Shown here piece after piece: positions 1 to 10,246 of a stretch of 64,000 nt of DNA. A program made the position numbers and the translations under genes. The notes below the pieces were generated by a model. That model worked only from the letters and a program-made list of their open reading frames with translations, was not told the origin of the DNA and searched no databases. The stretch is taken from NCBI GenBank assembly GCA_943842245.1, contig CALTAJ010000002.1, forward strand, positions 459,596 through 523,595, read 5' to 3'. Positions within the stretch are counted from its first letter, which is position 1; every line of letters starts with the position of its first letter. This stretch comes from an uncultured Flavobacteriaceae bacterium (GTDB taxonomy: Bacteria; Bacteroidota; Bacteroidia; Flavobacteriales; Flavobacteriaceae).

Positions 1-651
1 AACCATCTAATAGTTATAAATAAAAAAGCAGGTGAATTGGTCCAAGGTGATAAAACAGGAGACCAAACCTTAACAGATATTATCAAAAATTATATTAAAG
101 AAAAGTACAACAAACCTAATGCAGTGTATTTAGGACTTGTTCATAGGTTAGATCGTCCGACAAGTGGAGCGATTGTCTTTACTAAAACTTCAAAAGCTTT
201 AAGTCGTTTAAATGATCAATTTAAATTAAGAGAGACAAAAAAAATCTATTGGGCTATTGTAAATGAAAATTTTCCGCATGATAACGGAAGTTTAAAAAAT
301 TGGATGACGCGTAACAATAAACAAAATAAATCAAAAGCCCATAAAAATGAAGTCCCTAATAGTAAAATAGCACACCTCTCTTTTAAACGAATTTATGAAT
401 TAGATCATTATTGTGTTTTAGAAATAAAATTAAAGACAGGACGTCACCATCAAATCAGAGCCCAACTTAGCGAGATAGGTTTTCCTATTCAAGGAGACTT
501 AAAATATGGGGCCAAAAGAAGTAATAAGGACGGTAGCATTAGCTTACACGCAAGAAAGTTAACTATTATACATCCTGTGACTAAAGAAATTTTGTGTTTT
601 ACTGCAGACCCCATTAGAGTGGGGATATGGAAGAGCGTTCTTTTCGATTGA
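1..651 (+). CDS. RluA/RluD-family 23S rRNA or tRNA pseudouridine synthase, 5' end outside window
   Basis: This gene is open at the left edge. Frame 1 reads NHLIVINKKAGELVQGD before any start codon, the usual opening of the RluA catalytic domain after its N-terminal part, so the true start lies upstream. The catalytic signature HRLDRPTSG, containing the conserved aspartate, is present. GRHHQIRAQL, the usual family motif, follows further on. The family isomerises uridine to pseudouridine in structured RNA in the cytoplasm. No S4 domain is visible, but the N-terminus is missing. The stop codon lies inside the 3' end of the convergent next gene (38-bp overlap). The exact RNA target cannot be told from sequence. 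Confidence 0.9.
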   Translation, partial: NHLIVINKKAGELVQGDKTGDQTLTDIIKNYIKEKYNKPNAVYLGLVHRLDRPTSGAIVFTKTSKALSRLNDQFKLRETKKIYWAIVNENFPHDNGSLKNWMTRNNKQNKSKAHKNEVPNSKIAHLSFKRIYELDHYCVLEIKLKTGRHHQIRAQLSEIGFPIQGDLKYGAKRSNKDGSISLHARKLTIIHPVTKEILCFTADPIRVGIWKSVLFD

Positions 652-2185
652 TAGAGGATGCTTTTTCTTTAATTACTGTTGCTATAGGTTTATTATTAAT
701 TTTACTTTCTAACCATGACAATATATCCAAATACAAGAAGGATCGTCTTTCATAAGGATCATTTTCATATTGCTTAAGTTCAACATAAAGTCCCTCAAAA
801 GCAGTTTTTAATTCATGTGGGTAAATATCCCCAAGACCTTTAACAAATCTAATCATAGCTTTTTGAACCTCATGTAAATCATTCATTTTGATTAAAAACT
901 TGTAGGTCTCACGAAGATGATTTTCTAAATGATAATCAAAGCCAGCCTCGTAATGAGCGAATATATTTAGAACTCTGGAAAAGCAAAGCAGATCTTCTCG
1001 CATTTTTAAACTCTTGTTACTAATTATTTTATTCAAAAAAATAATACAGTTTTCATAATCCTCCGCTCCAAAATAAACGCAAGCTATTTTGTAATAAAAC
1101 ATCATAATATGATGTGGATCAATTTGATTTATATTTTCATTAATTCCCTTTTTAATTTCAGGGATTAAAATTTGAGCTTCTTCAAAACTTCCTTCTAGAA
1201 AGTGCATGTTAAGTTTATTACTAAAATAGAACTGAAAACTCAAAGCTCTCAGATTATCATTTTTAGGAAAGCTACTATGTTCTGTCCAATATTCCATTTG
1301 TTTAAGTGCTAACTTAAATTTTGATGGATACTTTATCAGAACCAAACTTTCCATTAAATAATTTATCCCCTTAAGGTAAAAAACAGGATGGATACTAATC
1401 ATAGCTGGTGATTCTTCAAACATTTCGACCCACTTTGAAGAATACCGATACGTTGACAAAAAATCTTGAGTTAAAAAACTATACCACACGTGTGCCTTAT
1501 AATACCAAAGTTTTTCTCTAAATCCGAGTTGTTCATTTTCTGTTTTAGGTAAATTTTCATAAAAAAACTGAGTGATTTCTCTAAACTCTTGATCACTTTT
1601 TGCATAACCAGCTTTAATCAATCGTTCGTATAACTGTAGAGATAAATTTGAAAGTTGAGTAGCTAGATTGTTTTGAGCTCTCAATGATTCAGATTCACCA
1701 ATTAAGGTTTCAGTCCGATTACTTAAACTTCTTGTAATATATTGAGACTCGATAACTTTTTCTAATTCTACAATTTCATAAGCTATATATTTTTCTTCAT
1801 GTTTATTAGCTAATAGTTTAGCTTTTTCTAAAACTTTTAAACTTTGTTTATATAATCCCTTTTGATAGAGAATAGTAGCAAAATCTAGTTGCTCACGAAT
1901 TTGGATCCGAATATTCTTGTGCATTGGATTCATTCGTAAACTAATTAAAATTTGTTTGTAAAGATGAGCTTTAAGATTAGATAATTGTTGCTTAGATACA
2001 ATACCTTTATTTAAAATTAACTTTTCATCATATCGCTTAATTTTATCCAATAGCTGAAAAAGATTGAGAAATTTTGAATCTTCATTTGAATCCATCCTAC
2101 CTACATACAAAGTAAATTGTCTTTTTTCAGACTTAGTTAGTGACTTTACTAACACAAATAAATTATCTTTCTGCTCATTTGTCAT
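614..2185 (-). CDS. Conserved flavobacterial helical-repeat protein of unknown function
   Basis: A 523-residue soluble protein with no signal peptide and no membrane segment. It is rich in Leu, Lys and Glu and predicted almost wholly alpha-helical, with repeated Tyr/Phe/Leu spacing typical of degenerate TPR-like helical pairs (for example around residues 100-130 and 290-420). The start MTNEQKDNLFVLVKSLTKSEKRQF resembles a widespread uncharacterised Bacteroidota family. It is transcribed convergently with the pseudouridine synthase and divergently from leuA, from which it is separated by 145 bp. No catalytic motif is visible. A scaffold or protein-interaction role is only a guess from fold class. 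Confidence 0.7.
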   Translation of the reverse strand: MTNEQKDNLFVLVKSLTKSEKRQFTLYVGRMDSNEDSKFLNLFQLLDKIKRYDEKLILNKGIVSKQQLSNLKAHLYKQILISLRMNPMHKNIRIQIREQLDFATILYQKGLYKQSLKVLEKAKLLANKHEEKYIAYEIVELEKVIESQYITRSLSNRTETLIGESESLRAQNNLATQLSNLSLQLYERLIKAGYAKSDQEFREITQFFYENLPKTENEQLGFREKLWYYKAHVWYSFLTQDFLSTYRYSSKWVEMFEESPAMISIHPVFYLKGINYLMESLVLIKYPSKFKLALKQMEYWTEHSSFPKNDNLRALSFQFYFSNKLNMHFLEGSFEEAQILIPEIKKGINENINQIDPHHIMMFYYKIACVYFGAEDYENCIIFLNKIISNKSLKMREDLLCFSRVLNIFAHYEAGFDYHLENHLRETYKFLIKMNDLHEVQKAMIRFVKGLGDIYPHELKTAFEGLYVELKQYENDPYERRSFLYLDILSWLESKINNKPIATVIKEKASSINRKERSSISPL

Positions 2186-2330
2186 TGTAATCTATTTTGA
2201 TTCAAAATACTTATAATTAGCATGTTACGTAGTAGTTATTCCCTTCGAATGTTGTAATACAAAAATAGCCATTTTATCTTAATGAAAGCTATGGTTTATT
2301 TTAGTTTATAAATAATTCCAATTTTTATTT

Positions 2331-3479
2331 ATGGATTATGTTGAAATTTTCGACACCACACTTCGCGATGGCGAACAAGTTCCAGGCTGTAAATTAGATT
2401 CTGTTACTAAATTAGTAATTGCAGAGCAGCTAGATCATCTTGGTGTCGATGTTTTAGAGGCAGGATTTCCCATCTCTAGCCCTGGAGATTTTAAAGCAGT
2501 AGAAGATATTTCTAATTTAATTAAAAACGCCCGTGTTTGTGGCTTAACAAGAGCGGTCAAAAAAGATATTGAAGTTGCTGCTGAAGCATTAAAATCTGCT
2601 AAAAGGTCAAGAATACATACTGGAATTGGAACTTCTGAAAGTCACATTCGATATAAGTTTAAATCTACTCCAGATAAAATCTTGGACAGAGCAGTTGCAG
2701 CAGTCAAATATGCTAAAAGTTTTGTTGAGGACATAGAGTTTTATGCCGAAGATGCTGGTAGAACAGATAATGAGTTTCTTGCAAGAGTTTGTGAGGCTGT
2801 AATTAAAGTTGGGGCTACAGTTTTGAATATACCTGACACTACAGGACACTGCCTCCCAGAGGAATATGGATCTAAAATTAAATATTTAAAAGAAAATGTA
2901 AGCGGTATACATAAGGCTAAACTCTCTTGTCATTGTCATAATGACTTAGGTCTTGCAACAGCTAACTCTATTGCAGGTGTACAAAACGGCGCAAGACAGA
3001 TTGAATGTACTATTAATGGCATTGGCGAAAGAGCAGGCAACACATCACTTGAAGAGGTTGTTATGATTCTTCGCCAACACCCAGCTATGAAGTTAGATAC
3101 ACGAATTAAATCAAAAAAACTATATAATCTAAGTCAGTTAGTATCTGAAAGTATGGCCATGCCGGTGCAGCCAAATAAAGCAATTGTGGGAGCCAATGCA
3201 TTTGCACATTCATCTGGAATTCACCAAGATGGTGTTATAAAAAAAAGAGAAACTTATGAAATTATAAATCCAAAAGATGTTGGTGTAACCGAGTCATCGA
3301 TTGTCCTAACGGCAAGAAGCGGTAGGGCCGCGCTTGCTTATCGTGCTAAAAATATTGGCTATGAATTGGATAAATTACAACTCGATAAAGTATATCAACA
3401 ATTCTTAGTAATTGCTGATCAAAAGAAAGAAATTGAAGATAAAGATTTACCAAAAATTATCGAAGCAAGTAATATTTAA
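2331..3479 (+). CDS. leuA: 2-isopropylmalate synthase, short form
   Basis: First gene of the leucine operon. The family condenses acetyl-CoA with 2-oxoisovalerate to give 2-isopropylmalate. The HMGL-type TIM barrel shows DTTLRDGEQ at residues 8-16, the metal-binding HCHND at 201-205, GIGERAGN near 229 and SSGIHQDG near 294. At 382 residues it ends soon after the catalytic barrel and linker, so the C-terminal leucine-binding LeuA dimer domain of longer enzymes (about 510 residues) is absent; feedback control by leucine through that domain is therefore not expected. Eleven bases separate it from leuC. No leader peptide or attenuator is obvious upstream. Confidence 0.93.
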   Translation: MDYVEIFDTTLRDGEQVPGCKLDSVTKLVIAEQLDHLGVDVLEAGFPISSPGDFKAVEDISNLIKNARVCGLTRAVKKDIEVAAEALKSAKRSRIHTGIGTSESHIRYKFKSTPDKILDRAVAAVKYAKSFVEDIEFYAEDAGRTDNEFLARVCEAVIKVGATVLNIPDTTGHCLPEEYGSKIKYLKENVSGIHKAKLSCHCHNDLGLATANSIAGVQNGARQIECTINGIGERAGNTSLEEVVMILRQHPAMKLDTRIKSKKLYNLSQLVSESMAMPVQPNKAIVGANAFAHSSGIHQDGVIKKRETYEIINPKDVGVTESSIVLTARSGRAALAYRAKNIGYELDKLQLDKVYQQFLVIADQKKEIEDKDLPKIIEASNI

Positions 3480-3490
3480 TATAAATTTTA

Positions 3491-4885
3491 ATGAAAAAAA
3501 CTCTATTTGATAAAGTATGGGATTCGCATGTTGTAAAAAGCATTGAGGATGGGCCTGATGTCCTATTTATTGATCGTCATATGGTACACGAAGTTACAAG
3601 TCCAGTAGCTTTTCTTGGTTTAAAAAAAAGAGGGTTACCCGTCCTTCATCCAGAACGAACATTTGCAACTGCTGACCACAATACACCAACGGTTAATCAA
3701 CATCTACCAGTCGCTGATCCACTCTCCAGAAATCAGTTAAAAGCTCTAGAAGAAAATGCAAAAAATCATGGAATTTCTTATTGGGGATTAGGTCATAAAA
3801 AAAATGGAATAGTTCATGTTGTTGGTCCTGAGTACGGCATCACTCAGCCAGGAGCTACCATTGTTTGTGGAGACTCACATACTTCTACTCACGGAGCATT
3901 TGGAGCCATTGCATTCGGAATAGGAACTTCTGAAGTAGAAATGGTTTTATCTACGCAATGTATTATGCAGCCAAAACCAAAAAAAATGCTCATCACTATT
4001 AATGGAAAGCTCAATAAGGGAGTTACTCCTAAAGACGTAGCCCTTTTTATAATTTCCAAATTAACTACTTCTGGTGCTACAGGCTATTTTGTTGAATACG
4101 CAGGAGAAGTATTTAAGCATTTGACTATGGAAGGAAGAATGACAGTATGCAATCTAAGTATTGAAATGGGAGCTCGGGGAGGAATGATAGCTCCTGATGA
4201 AAAAACATTTGAATATATAAAAAATCGAGAATTTACTCCCAAAGCAAAAGCATGGGATAAAGCTATGACTTATTGGAAAACACTTTATACTGATGAGGGA
4301 GCTGATTTTGATACAGAGTTAATTTTTGATGGGTCAGAGATTGATCCAATGATAACTTTTGGAACTAATCCGGGAATGGGTATGAGTATAACTAAAGCTA
4401 TACCAAACACCAAAGATATTAAAGGTGGCGCAGCTACTTATGCAAAATCACTTGCTTACATGGGATTTTCAGAGGGTGAAAGTATGATCGGAAAGTCCAT
4501 TGATTATGTTTTTATAGGAAGTTGTACAAATGGACGTATTGAAGATTTTAGAGCTTTTACAAGCATCATTAAAGGTCATAAACGTGCATCTAATGTTACA
4601 GCATGGTTAGTTCCTGGATCTCATAAAGTTCTAGATGCAATTAAAGAAGAAGGCTTACTCGAAATACTTGAAAATGCTGAATTTCAATTGCGTGAGCCTG
4701 GATGCTCTGCATGTCTAGCTATGAATGATGATAAAATCCCGGCAGGAAAATATGCAGTTAGCACTTCAAATAGAAATTTCGAAGGTCGCCAAGGACCTGG
4801 TTCGAGAACTTTATTAGCTAGTCCTCTTGTTGCAGCGGCAGCGGCAATTACAGGAAAGATAACTGATCCAAGAACTTTAATTTAA
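3491..4885 (+). CDS. leuC: 3-isopropylmalate dehydratase large subunit
   Basis: A 464-residue aconitase-family protein that pairs with LeuD to isomerise 2-isopropylmalate to 3-isopropylmalate. The three cysteines that bind the 4Fe-4S cluster are present at residues 345 (GSCTNGR), 405 and 408 ([13 protein letters not shown]). The conserved segment [13 protein letters not shown] lies near residue 130. Length and architecture match full-size LeuC. It is followed after four bases by leuD, so the two subunits are almost certainly co-translated. Confidence 0.97.
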   Translation: MKKTLFDKVWDSHVVKSIEDGPDVLFIDRHMVHEVTSPVAFLGLKKRGLPVLHPERTFATADHNTPTVNQHLPVADPLSRNQLKALEENAKNHGISYWGLGHKKNGIVHVVGPEYGITQPGATIVCGDSHTSTHGAFGAIAFGIGTSEVEMVLSTQCIMQPKPKKMLITINGKLNKGVTPKDVALFIISKLTTSGATGYFVEYAGEVFKHLTMEGRMTVCNLSIEMGARGGMIAPDEKTFEYIKNREFTPKAKAWDKAMTYWKTLYTDEGADFDTELIFDGSEIDPMITFGTNPGMGMSITKAIPNTKDIKGGAATYAKSLAYMGFSEGESMIGKSIDYVFIGSCTNGRIEDFRAFTSIIKGHKRASNVTAWLVPGSHKVLDAIKEEGLLEILENAEFQLREPGCSACLAMNDDKIPAGKYAVSTSNRNFEGRQGPGSRTLLASPLVAAAAAITGKITDPRTLI

Positions 4886-4889
4886 TCAA

Positions 4890-5486
4890 ATGGCGTACGA
4901 TTCGTTTTATATACTAAAAAGCTCAGTAGTTCCACTTCCAATTGAAAATGTAGATACAGATCAAATTATTCCAGCACGTTTTCTAAAAGCAACAGAACGT
5001 AAAGGATTTGGTGATAATTTATTTCGTGATTGGCGATACAATCAGGATAATTCCCCTAAGTTAGATTTTGTATTAAATAATCCCACCTATTCTGGGAAAA
5101 TACTAATTGGGGAACATAATTTTGGTTCTGGCTCTTCAAGAGAACATGCTGCCTGGGCAGTTTATGACTACGGTTTTCGATGTGTAGTTTCTAGTTTTTT
5201 TGCTGATATTTTCAAAAATAATTGCTTGAATGTTGGTGTTTTACCTGTACAAATATCTCCAGATTTTTTAAAAATAATTTTTAAAACAGTTAAGAAAAAT
5301 CCAAAAACAGAATTAATCGTAAACCTTCCAAATCAAAAAATTACAATTAGCTCATCAGGAAGATCAGAATCTTTTGATATAAATTCATACAAAAAAGAAA
5401 ATATGCTTAATGGTTATGATGACATTGATTATTTGAATAATATAAAGGATGATATATCAAATTTTGCTGCAAATACTCCACTTTAG
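4890..5486 (+). CDS. leuD: 3-isopropylmalate dehydratase small subunit
   Basis: A 198-residue swivel-domain protein, the partner of LeuC. The substrate-binding loop motif FGSGSSREHA is present near residue 75, and the N-terminal segment NVDTDQIIPARFLK is characteristic of LeuD. It sits between leuC and a second HMGL-type synthase in a uniform plus-strand operon, 17 bases before the next start. Length is normal for the family, and no frameshift or missing motif is seen. Confidence 0.96.
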   Translation: MAYDSFYILKSSVVPLPIENVDTDQIIPARFLKATERKGFGDNLFRDWRYNQDNSPKLDFVLNNPTYSGKILIGEHNFGSGSSREHAAWAVYDYGFRCVVSSFFADIFKNNCLNVGVLPVQISPDFLKIIFKTVKKNPKTELIVNLPNQKITISSSGRSESFDINSYKKENMLNGYDDIDYLNNIKDDISNFAANTPL

Positions 5487-5503
5487 CAATAATTAACTAG
5501 CAT

Positions 5504-7021
5504 ATGATTAAGACAATTGAAATTATGGACACAACCCTGCGGGACGGGGAACAAACTTCAGGAGTGTCTTTTTCTGTTTCGGAAAAACTAACCCTTGCGA
5601 AACTTTTGCTGAAAGAATTAAATATTGACAGAATAGAAATCGCTTCTGCAAGAGTATCAGATGGTGAATTTAATGCTGTAAAAGAAATCACTTCTTGGGG
5701 AATTGCAAACAATTGTATTGATCGAATTGAAGTACTCACATTTGTAGATAATGGAACCTCTATAAAATGGATGAAAGATGCTGGAGCTCAGGTTCAAAAC
5801 TTATTAACAAAAGGCTCTTTAAATCATTTAAAATTTCAATTAAAACAGGAGCCAAAGCAGCATTTTAATAATATTAGAAAAAGTATTAATCTAGCTCTAG
5901 ATGAAGGATTCAAGACAAACGTATATTTAGAAGATTGGAGCAATGGTATGGCATATTCTCAAGATTACGTTTTTCAATATTTAGATTTTATTTCTAAACA
6001 GCATATTTCTAGAGTTTTATTACCTGATACTTTAGGAGTACTAACTCCTGAAAAAACCTCCACTTATCTTAATTTAATTATAAAACGTTACCCAAATATA
6101 CATTTTGATTTTCATGGTCATAATGATTATGATTTGAGCGTTGCAAATTCTATGGAAGCACTAAAGGCAGGCGTCAGTGGGCTCCATATTACTGTAAATG
6201 GTATGGGAGAAAGAGCTGGAAATGCACCATTAGCAAGTGTAGTAGCAGTAATAAATGATTTTCTACCTGATATAAAAATTAATATTAAAGAGGATGCACT
6301 ACATAAAGTAAGTCAAATTGTTGCTACGTTTACAGGGTTCAGAATACCAGCTAATAAGCCAATTGTAGGAGAAAATGTTTTTACTCAAACAGCTGGTATA
6401 CATGCTGATGGAGATCATAAAAATAATTTATATTTTAATGACTTACTTCCTGAGCGATTTGGTAGAAAACGAAGATATGCTCTTGGAAAGACCTCTGGAA
6501 AAGCAAATATTCAAAAAAATCTTCAAGAACTTGGTCTCACTCTAAACAATGAAGATTTAAAAAAAGTTACCAAACGCATTATCGAATTAGGTGATAGAAA
6601 AGAACGTGTTACCGCAGAGGATCTTCCTTTTATAATCTCTGACGTTTTGGGAAATAATATTCCTAATAAAGTTAAGGTACAATCTTATGTCTTGACTCAC
6701 TCAAAGGGATTGAAACCCACTACTAGTGTTTGTATTCAAATAGAGAATAAAACTTTCGAAGAAAATGCATCCGGTGATGGTCAATATGATGCATTTTGGA
6801 ACGCATTACATAAAGTATTTAAAGGACAAAAAATTGATTTACCAAAATTAATTGATTATGCTGTTCGAATCCCTCCGGGAAGTGAATCGGATGCACTTTG
6901 TGAAACTACAATAATTTGGAAAAAAAACAAGAAAGAATTTGCTACTCGTGGTTTGGATTCAGACCAAACTGTTTCAGCCATAAAAGCAACTGAAAAAATG
7001 CTAAATATTATTCACCCATAA
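5504..7021 (+). CDS. Long HMGL-type synthase with LeuA regulatory domain (2-isopropylmalate/citramalate synthase-like)
   Basis: A 505-residue paralogue of the first operon gene. It has [12 protein letters not shown] at the N-terminus, FHGHND as the metal motif near residue 204, GMGERAGNAPL near 233 and TAGIHADG near 297, followed by a C-terminal region of about 150 residues matching the LeuA allosteric (dimer) domain. It replaces HCHND with HGHND and has a divergent N-terminal half with long insertions. It may be a citramalate synthase feeding isoleucine synthesis, since the following leuB and the preceding leuCD can serve both routes, or a leucine-sensing isopropylmalate synthase. The sequence alone does not settle the acyl acceptor. 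Confidence 0.85.
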   Translation: MIKTIEIMDTTLRDGEQTSGVSFSVSEKLTLAKLLLKELNIDRIEIASARVSDGEFNAVKEITSWGIANNCIDRIEVLTFVDNGTSIKWMKDAGAQVQNLLTKGSLNHLKFQLKQEPKQHFNNIRKSINLALDEGFKTNVYLEDWSNGMAYSQDYVFQYLDFISKQHISRVLLPDTLGVLTPEKTSTYLNLIIKRYPNIHFDFHGHNDYDLSVANSMEALKAGVSGLHITVNGMGERAGNAPLASVVAVINDFLPDIKINIKEDALHKVSQIVATFTGFRIPANKPIVGENVFTQTAGIHADGDHKNNLYFNDLLPERFGRKRRYALGKTSGKANIQKNLQELGLTLNNEDLKKVTKRIIELGDRKERVTAEDLPFIISDVLGNNIPNKVKVQSYVLTHSKGLKPTTSVCIQIENKTFEENASGDGQYDAFWNALHKVFKGQKIDLPKLIDYAVRIPPGSESDALCETTIIWKKNKKEFATRGLDSDQTVSAIKATEKMLNIIHP

Positions 7022-7030
7022 AATATTAAT

Positions 7031-8095
7031 ATGCAATTAAAAATTGCCCTTTTAGCTGGAGATGGAATTGGTCCTGAAGTTATAGAACAAGCAGTAAAAG
7101 TTTCAAATGCCGTCGCTGATAAATTTAATCATGTCATTGAATGGATACCTGCTTTAACTGGTGCCGCAGCAATTGATGCTGTAGGAGACCCATATCCTGA
7201 TGAAACACATCATGCTTGCTTAGCAGCAGATGCAGTCCTTTTTGGAGCTATAGGACATCCACGTTTTGATAATGATCCTTCTGCAAAAGTTCGTCCTGAA
7301 CAAGGACTTCTTAAAATGCGTAAAAAGTTAGGCTTATTTGCCAACGTTCGACCTACTTTTACGTTTCCGTCATTGATTAATAAATCTCCCTTGAAGCAGG
7401 AACGTATTGAAGGTACTGACTTGATTTTTCTTCGGGAACTAACTGGAGGAATCTATTTTGGAGACAGAGGGAGAAAAGATAATGGCGAAACTGCTTTTGA
7501 CACTTGTACTTATACCAGAAAAGAGATAAAACGATTAGCTGTTAAAGGTTTTGAATTAGCAATGACTAGATCTAAAAAACTTTGCTGTGTAGACAAAGCA
7601 AATGTTTTAGAAAGTTCACGTCTATGGAGAGAAACAGTTCAAGCTATGGAAAAAGATTATCCTGAAGTAGAAGTTGCTTATGAATTCGTTGATGCTGTTG
7701 CAATGCGTTTGGTTCAATGGCCCAATAGTTACGATGTGTTAATTACAGAAAATTTATTTGGAGATATTTTGACTGATGAAGCATCCGTTATTTCGGGTTC
7801 TATGGGCTTAATGCCTTCAGCATCTATAGGAACACAAAATGCACTTTACGAGCCTATTCATGGATCTTTTCCTCAGGCTACAGGATTAGGGATTGCCAAT
7901 CCATTAGCAACAATTTTATCTGCAGCTATGATGTTTGAAATGAGTTTTAACTTAATAAAAGAAGGCGCAGCCATTCGTAAAGCAGTAGATCAGTCTCTAG
8001 CTGAAGGAAAAGTTACTGAGGACTTAATTGAAAAAAACATGAAATCTTACTCCACTTCTGAAGTAGGTGATTATTTGGTGTCCATAATAAAATAG
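7031..8095 (+). CDS. leuB: 3-isopropylmalate dehydrogenase
   Basis: A 354-residue NAD-dependent beta-decarboxylating dehydrogenase that converts 3-isopropylmalate to 2-oxoisocaproate. It shows the typical GDGIGPEV start, the substrate arginine region KMRKKLGLFANVRP, the YFGDRGRK loop and the metal-binding NLFGDILTDEASVISGSMG. EPIHGSFP near residue 277 marks the cofactor region. It starts nine bases after the long synthase and is the last gene of the operon. The same enzyme class also acts on citramalate-derived substrates, which bears on the role of the gene before it. Confidence 0.97.
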   Translation: MQLKIALLAGDGIGPEVIEQAVKVSNAVADKFNHVIEWIPALTGAAAIDAVGDPYPDETHHACLAADAVLFGAIGHPRFDNDPSAKVRPEQGLLKMRKKLGLFANVRPTFTFPSLINKSPLKQERIEGTDLIFLRELTGGIYFGDRGRKDNGETAFDTCTYTRKEIKRLAVKGFELAMTRSKKLCCVDKANVLESSRLWRETVQAMEKDYPEVEVAYEFVDAVAMRLVQWPNSYDVLITENLFGDILTDEASVISGSMGLMPSASIGTQNALYEPIHGSFPQATGLGIANPLATILSAAMMFEMSFNLIKEGAAIRKAVDQSLAEGKVTEDLIEKNMKSYSTSEVGDYLVSIIK

Positions 8096-8137
8096 GGAAA
8101 TCTGATATAAAACTTACCTAATTAAAAAAATTATGTT

Positions 8138-8788
8138 ATGAAAATGATTATTTCACTACTATTTGTAAGCATAGTCCAAACCTGTATTTCAAATACGCCG
8201 CCTATAAATTCATCTGAACCAGTTTGGATTCCAATTTCAAAGGAACAAGGAATGAAAAAGGCATATTTTGCATCTGGCTGTTTTTGGTGCGTAGAGGCTA
8301 TCTACGAAAGTGTCAAGGGAGTAAGTGAAACTTATTCTGGTTATGCTGGAGGATTAACTAAAAACCCTAATTATAGACAAATAGGAACTGGTAGAACAGG
8401 ACATGCTGAAGCTGTTGAGGTGATTTATGACCCTAAAATCGTTAGCTTTGAGACTCTGGTTCTGGTTTTCTTTGGATCTCATGACCCTACTACAGCCAAT
8501 CGTCAAGGTCCTGATTATGGATCTCAATACAGATCCATAGCGTTTTACACTTCTGATCAAGAAAGAGAAATTATTCAAGATTATATCCAAATTTTGGAAG
8601 AAGGAAGATATTTTTCTAAGGAAATTGTAACTGAGATCAAACCCCTAGAAAAATTTTACTATGCTGAGGAGTATCATCAGGATTATGAAAAAAATAATCC
8701 CAATAATCCCTATGTAAAGCAAGTGTCTATACCCAGGCTACTTAAATTTAAAAAACAATATCCTGAACTCTTAAAAGAGGAATATTAA
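8138..8788 (+). CDS. msrA: Peptide methionine (S)-S-oxide reductase, probably exported
   Basis: A 216-residue MsrA. The catalytic GCFWCVE occurs at residues 47-53 (nucleophile Cys48), followed by YSGYAGG and the conserved GTGRTGHAE and HDPTT...GPDYGSQYRS segments. The N-terminus MKMIISLLFVSIVQTC is hydrophobic and ends in a cysteine, so this copy may be a lipoprotein acting outside the cytoplasm rather than the usual cytosolic enzyme. A cytosolic start at Met39 (MKKAYFASG) is possible. It reduces methionine-S-sulfoxide in proteins. It lies 42 bp after leuB and 4 bp before the epimerase. Confidence 0.93.
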   Translation: MKMIISLLFVSIVQTCISNTPPINSSEPVWIPISKEQGMKKAYFASGCFWCVEAIYESVKGVSETYSGYAGGLTKNPNYRQIGTGRTGHAEAVEVIYDPKIVSFETLVLVFFGSHDPTTANRQGPDYGSQYRSIAFYTSDQEREIIQDYIQILEEGRYFSKEIVTEIKPLEKFYYAEEYHQDYEKNNPNNPYVKQVSIPRLLKFKKQYPELLKEEY

Positions 8789-8792
8789 AAAA

Positions 8793-9692
8793 TTGGAGAT
8801 ATTTACTCTTAACAATGGAATACTTAAAGCAGTTTTTCTCTCTTACGGAGCTATTCTGCATGAGCTTTGGATAAAAAACAAAAATGGAAGCACCATTAAT
8901 ATTATTCAAGGATTGCAAAAACCAGAAGATTATTTAAATGATTCATGGTCACGGGGTGCCATTATCGGAAGATATGCAGGAAGACTAGAAAATCCAATTA
9001 TGATTGAAGAGAAAAGTATTTCTATAGAAAATAATCAGGGAGTATTATTACACGGTGGTCAGAGTGGTTGGAACACAAAAGAATGGGAAGTAATTCACGA
9101 TAAGAAACCAAATAGTATAAGATTTAAATACCGATGTAATGAAGGTAACTCTGGATTCCCAGGGAATATAGAAGCTGAAATAAATTATAGACTTAAAGAT
9201 AATCGAATATGTTTAGACTATTTTGCCACAACCGATGCCCCTACTCATATTAATCTAACCAATCATGCTTATTTCAATCTAAACAAAGAAAGCACTATAA
9301 ATAACCATGAATTAAAAATCTTTTCAGATGAGATTTTGGAACTAAAAAAAAATCAAATTCCAACAGGTAAAAAAATATCAGTAAAAAATAGTAAATATGA
9401 TTATAATAATAGGAGGGTAATTGGAAAAAATCGTTTAGACGATTATTTTGTTATTTATCCCTTAAAGGGAGAAGTCGGAAATTTATACCAAGCTGATAGT
9501 GGTATTGAAATGAAAATATATACAGACCAGCCTGGTTTAGTCGTTTTTACTCCACTCCATTTTGATGGTATTTGCTTCGAAACTCAAAAGTTTTCAAATA
9601 CTCCTAATATTTCGAGCTTTCCTTCAACCTTAGTTAGACCTGGAAAAAAATATATTCAAAGAACTCAATTTGAGTTTAACTTAAAAACTTAG
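8793..9692 (+). CDS. galM: Aldose 1-epimerase (mutarotase), GalM-like
   Basis: A 299-residue beta-sandwich epimerase interconverting the anomers of galactose, glucose or related sugars. The signatures GRYAGRLEN, LLHGGQSGWN (first His), LTNHAYFNLN (second His, acid) and CFETQKFSNTPN (catalytic Glu near residue 271) are all visible. The likely start is TTG at 8793, directly after the msrA stop; no suitable ATG precedes the conserved N-terminal strand. Its 3' end overlaps the convergent PAP2 gene by 17 bp. No signal peptide is seen, so it is probably cytoplasmic. Confidence 0.9.
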   Translation: MEIFTLNNGILKAVFLSYGAILHELWIKNKNGSTINIIQGLQKPEDYLNDSWSRGAIIGRYAGRLENPIMIEEKSISIENNQGVLLHGGQSGWNTKEWEVIHDKKPNSIRFKYRCNEGNSGFPGNIEAEINYRLKDNRICLDYFATTDAPTHINLTNHAYFNLNKESTINNHELKIFSDEILELKKNQIPTGKKISVKNSKYDYNNRRVIGKNRLDDYFVIYPLKGEVGNLYQADSGIEMKIYTDQPGLVVFTPLHFDGICFETQKFSNTPNISSFPSTLVRPGKKYIQRTQFEFNLKT

Positions 9693-10242
9693 GACTAATC
9701 TTTCCCAATCCTTTATAAAAAAAACAACCGATTGAAATTCCAAAAATCGCCCCACAAAAAATATCTAATGGAAAATGAACTCCAATATAAATTCGACTAT
9801 ATGCAATTAATGCAGCTATAAAAATTAAAATAAAAGGCAAGTATTTGCAGAATGATTTTGTAAAATTACCAAAAAAGACTGCTAGAGCAAAAGAATTTGA
9901 GGCATGTCCTGAAAAGAAACTAAACATCCCTCCACAAGTCGGTTTTACCAATCTAACTAAAGATTGAATCTCAGCATCGTAACAAGGCCTTAAGCGTCCA
10001 ACTTGAACTTTAAAAAGATTTGTAAGCTGATCTGTACACAAGATTAAAAGCCCTGTAACAAATAATAAATAGCCAGCCATTTTCCAAGAATTTTTATATC
10101 CAATAAATCCCAGAAGTATAAGGTAAACAACTATATTGGATGCGCGATGGGTCATCATCATCCAAAACCAGTCATAATCTGGGCTTCCAAGACTATTAAG
10201 CCATAAAAAAAAAGCCCTATCCACATCTAAAAGTTGTTTCAT
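9676..10242 (-). CDS. PAP2-superfamily membrane phosphatase
   Basis: A 188-residue integral membrane protein with about five hydrophobic helices. The three PAP2 phosphatase motifs are present: KVQVGRLRP near residue 78, FFSGHAS near residue 107, and SRIYIGVHFPLD near residue 148 (the catalytic histidines lie in motifs 2 and 3). Members remove phosphate from lipid substrates such as phosphatidic acid, undecaprenyl-PP or PGP; which one applies here is unclear. It is followed by unrelated small and MATE genes upstream on the same strand with gaps of a few bases, so it is probably co-transcribed with them. Confidence 0.9.
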   Translation of the reverse strand: MKQLLDVDRAFFLWLNSLGSPDYDWFWMMMTHRASNIVVYLILLGFIGYKNSWKMAGYLLFVTGLLILCTDQLTNLFKVQVGRLRPCYDAEIQSLVRLVKPTCGGMFSFFSGHASNSFALAVFFGNFTKSFCKYLPFILIFIAALIAYSRIYIGVHFPLDIFCGAIFGISIGCFFYKGLGKISPKFLS

Positions 10243-10246
10243 AACT

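Noticed and set aside
2607-2849. Open frame on the minus strand inside leuA
   Set aside because: Fully antisense to a well-conserved enzyme and without family features; one of many shadow frames in AT-rich coding DNA.
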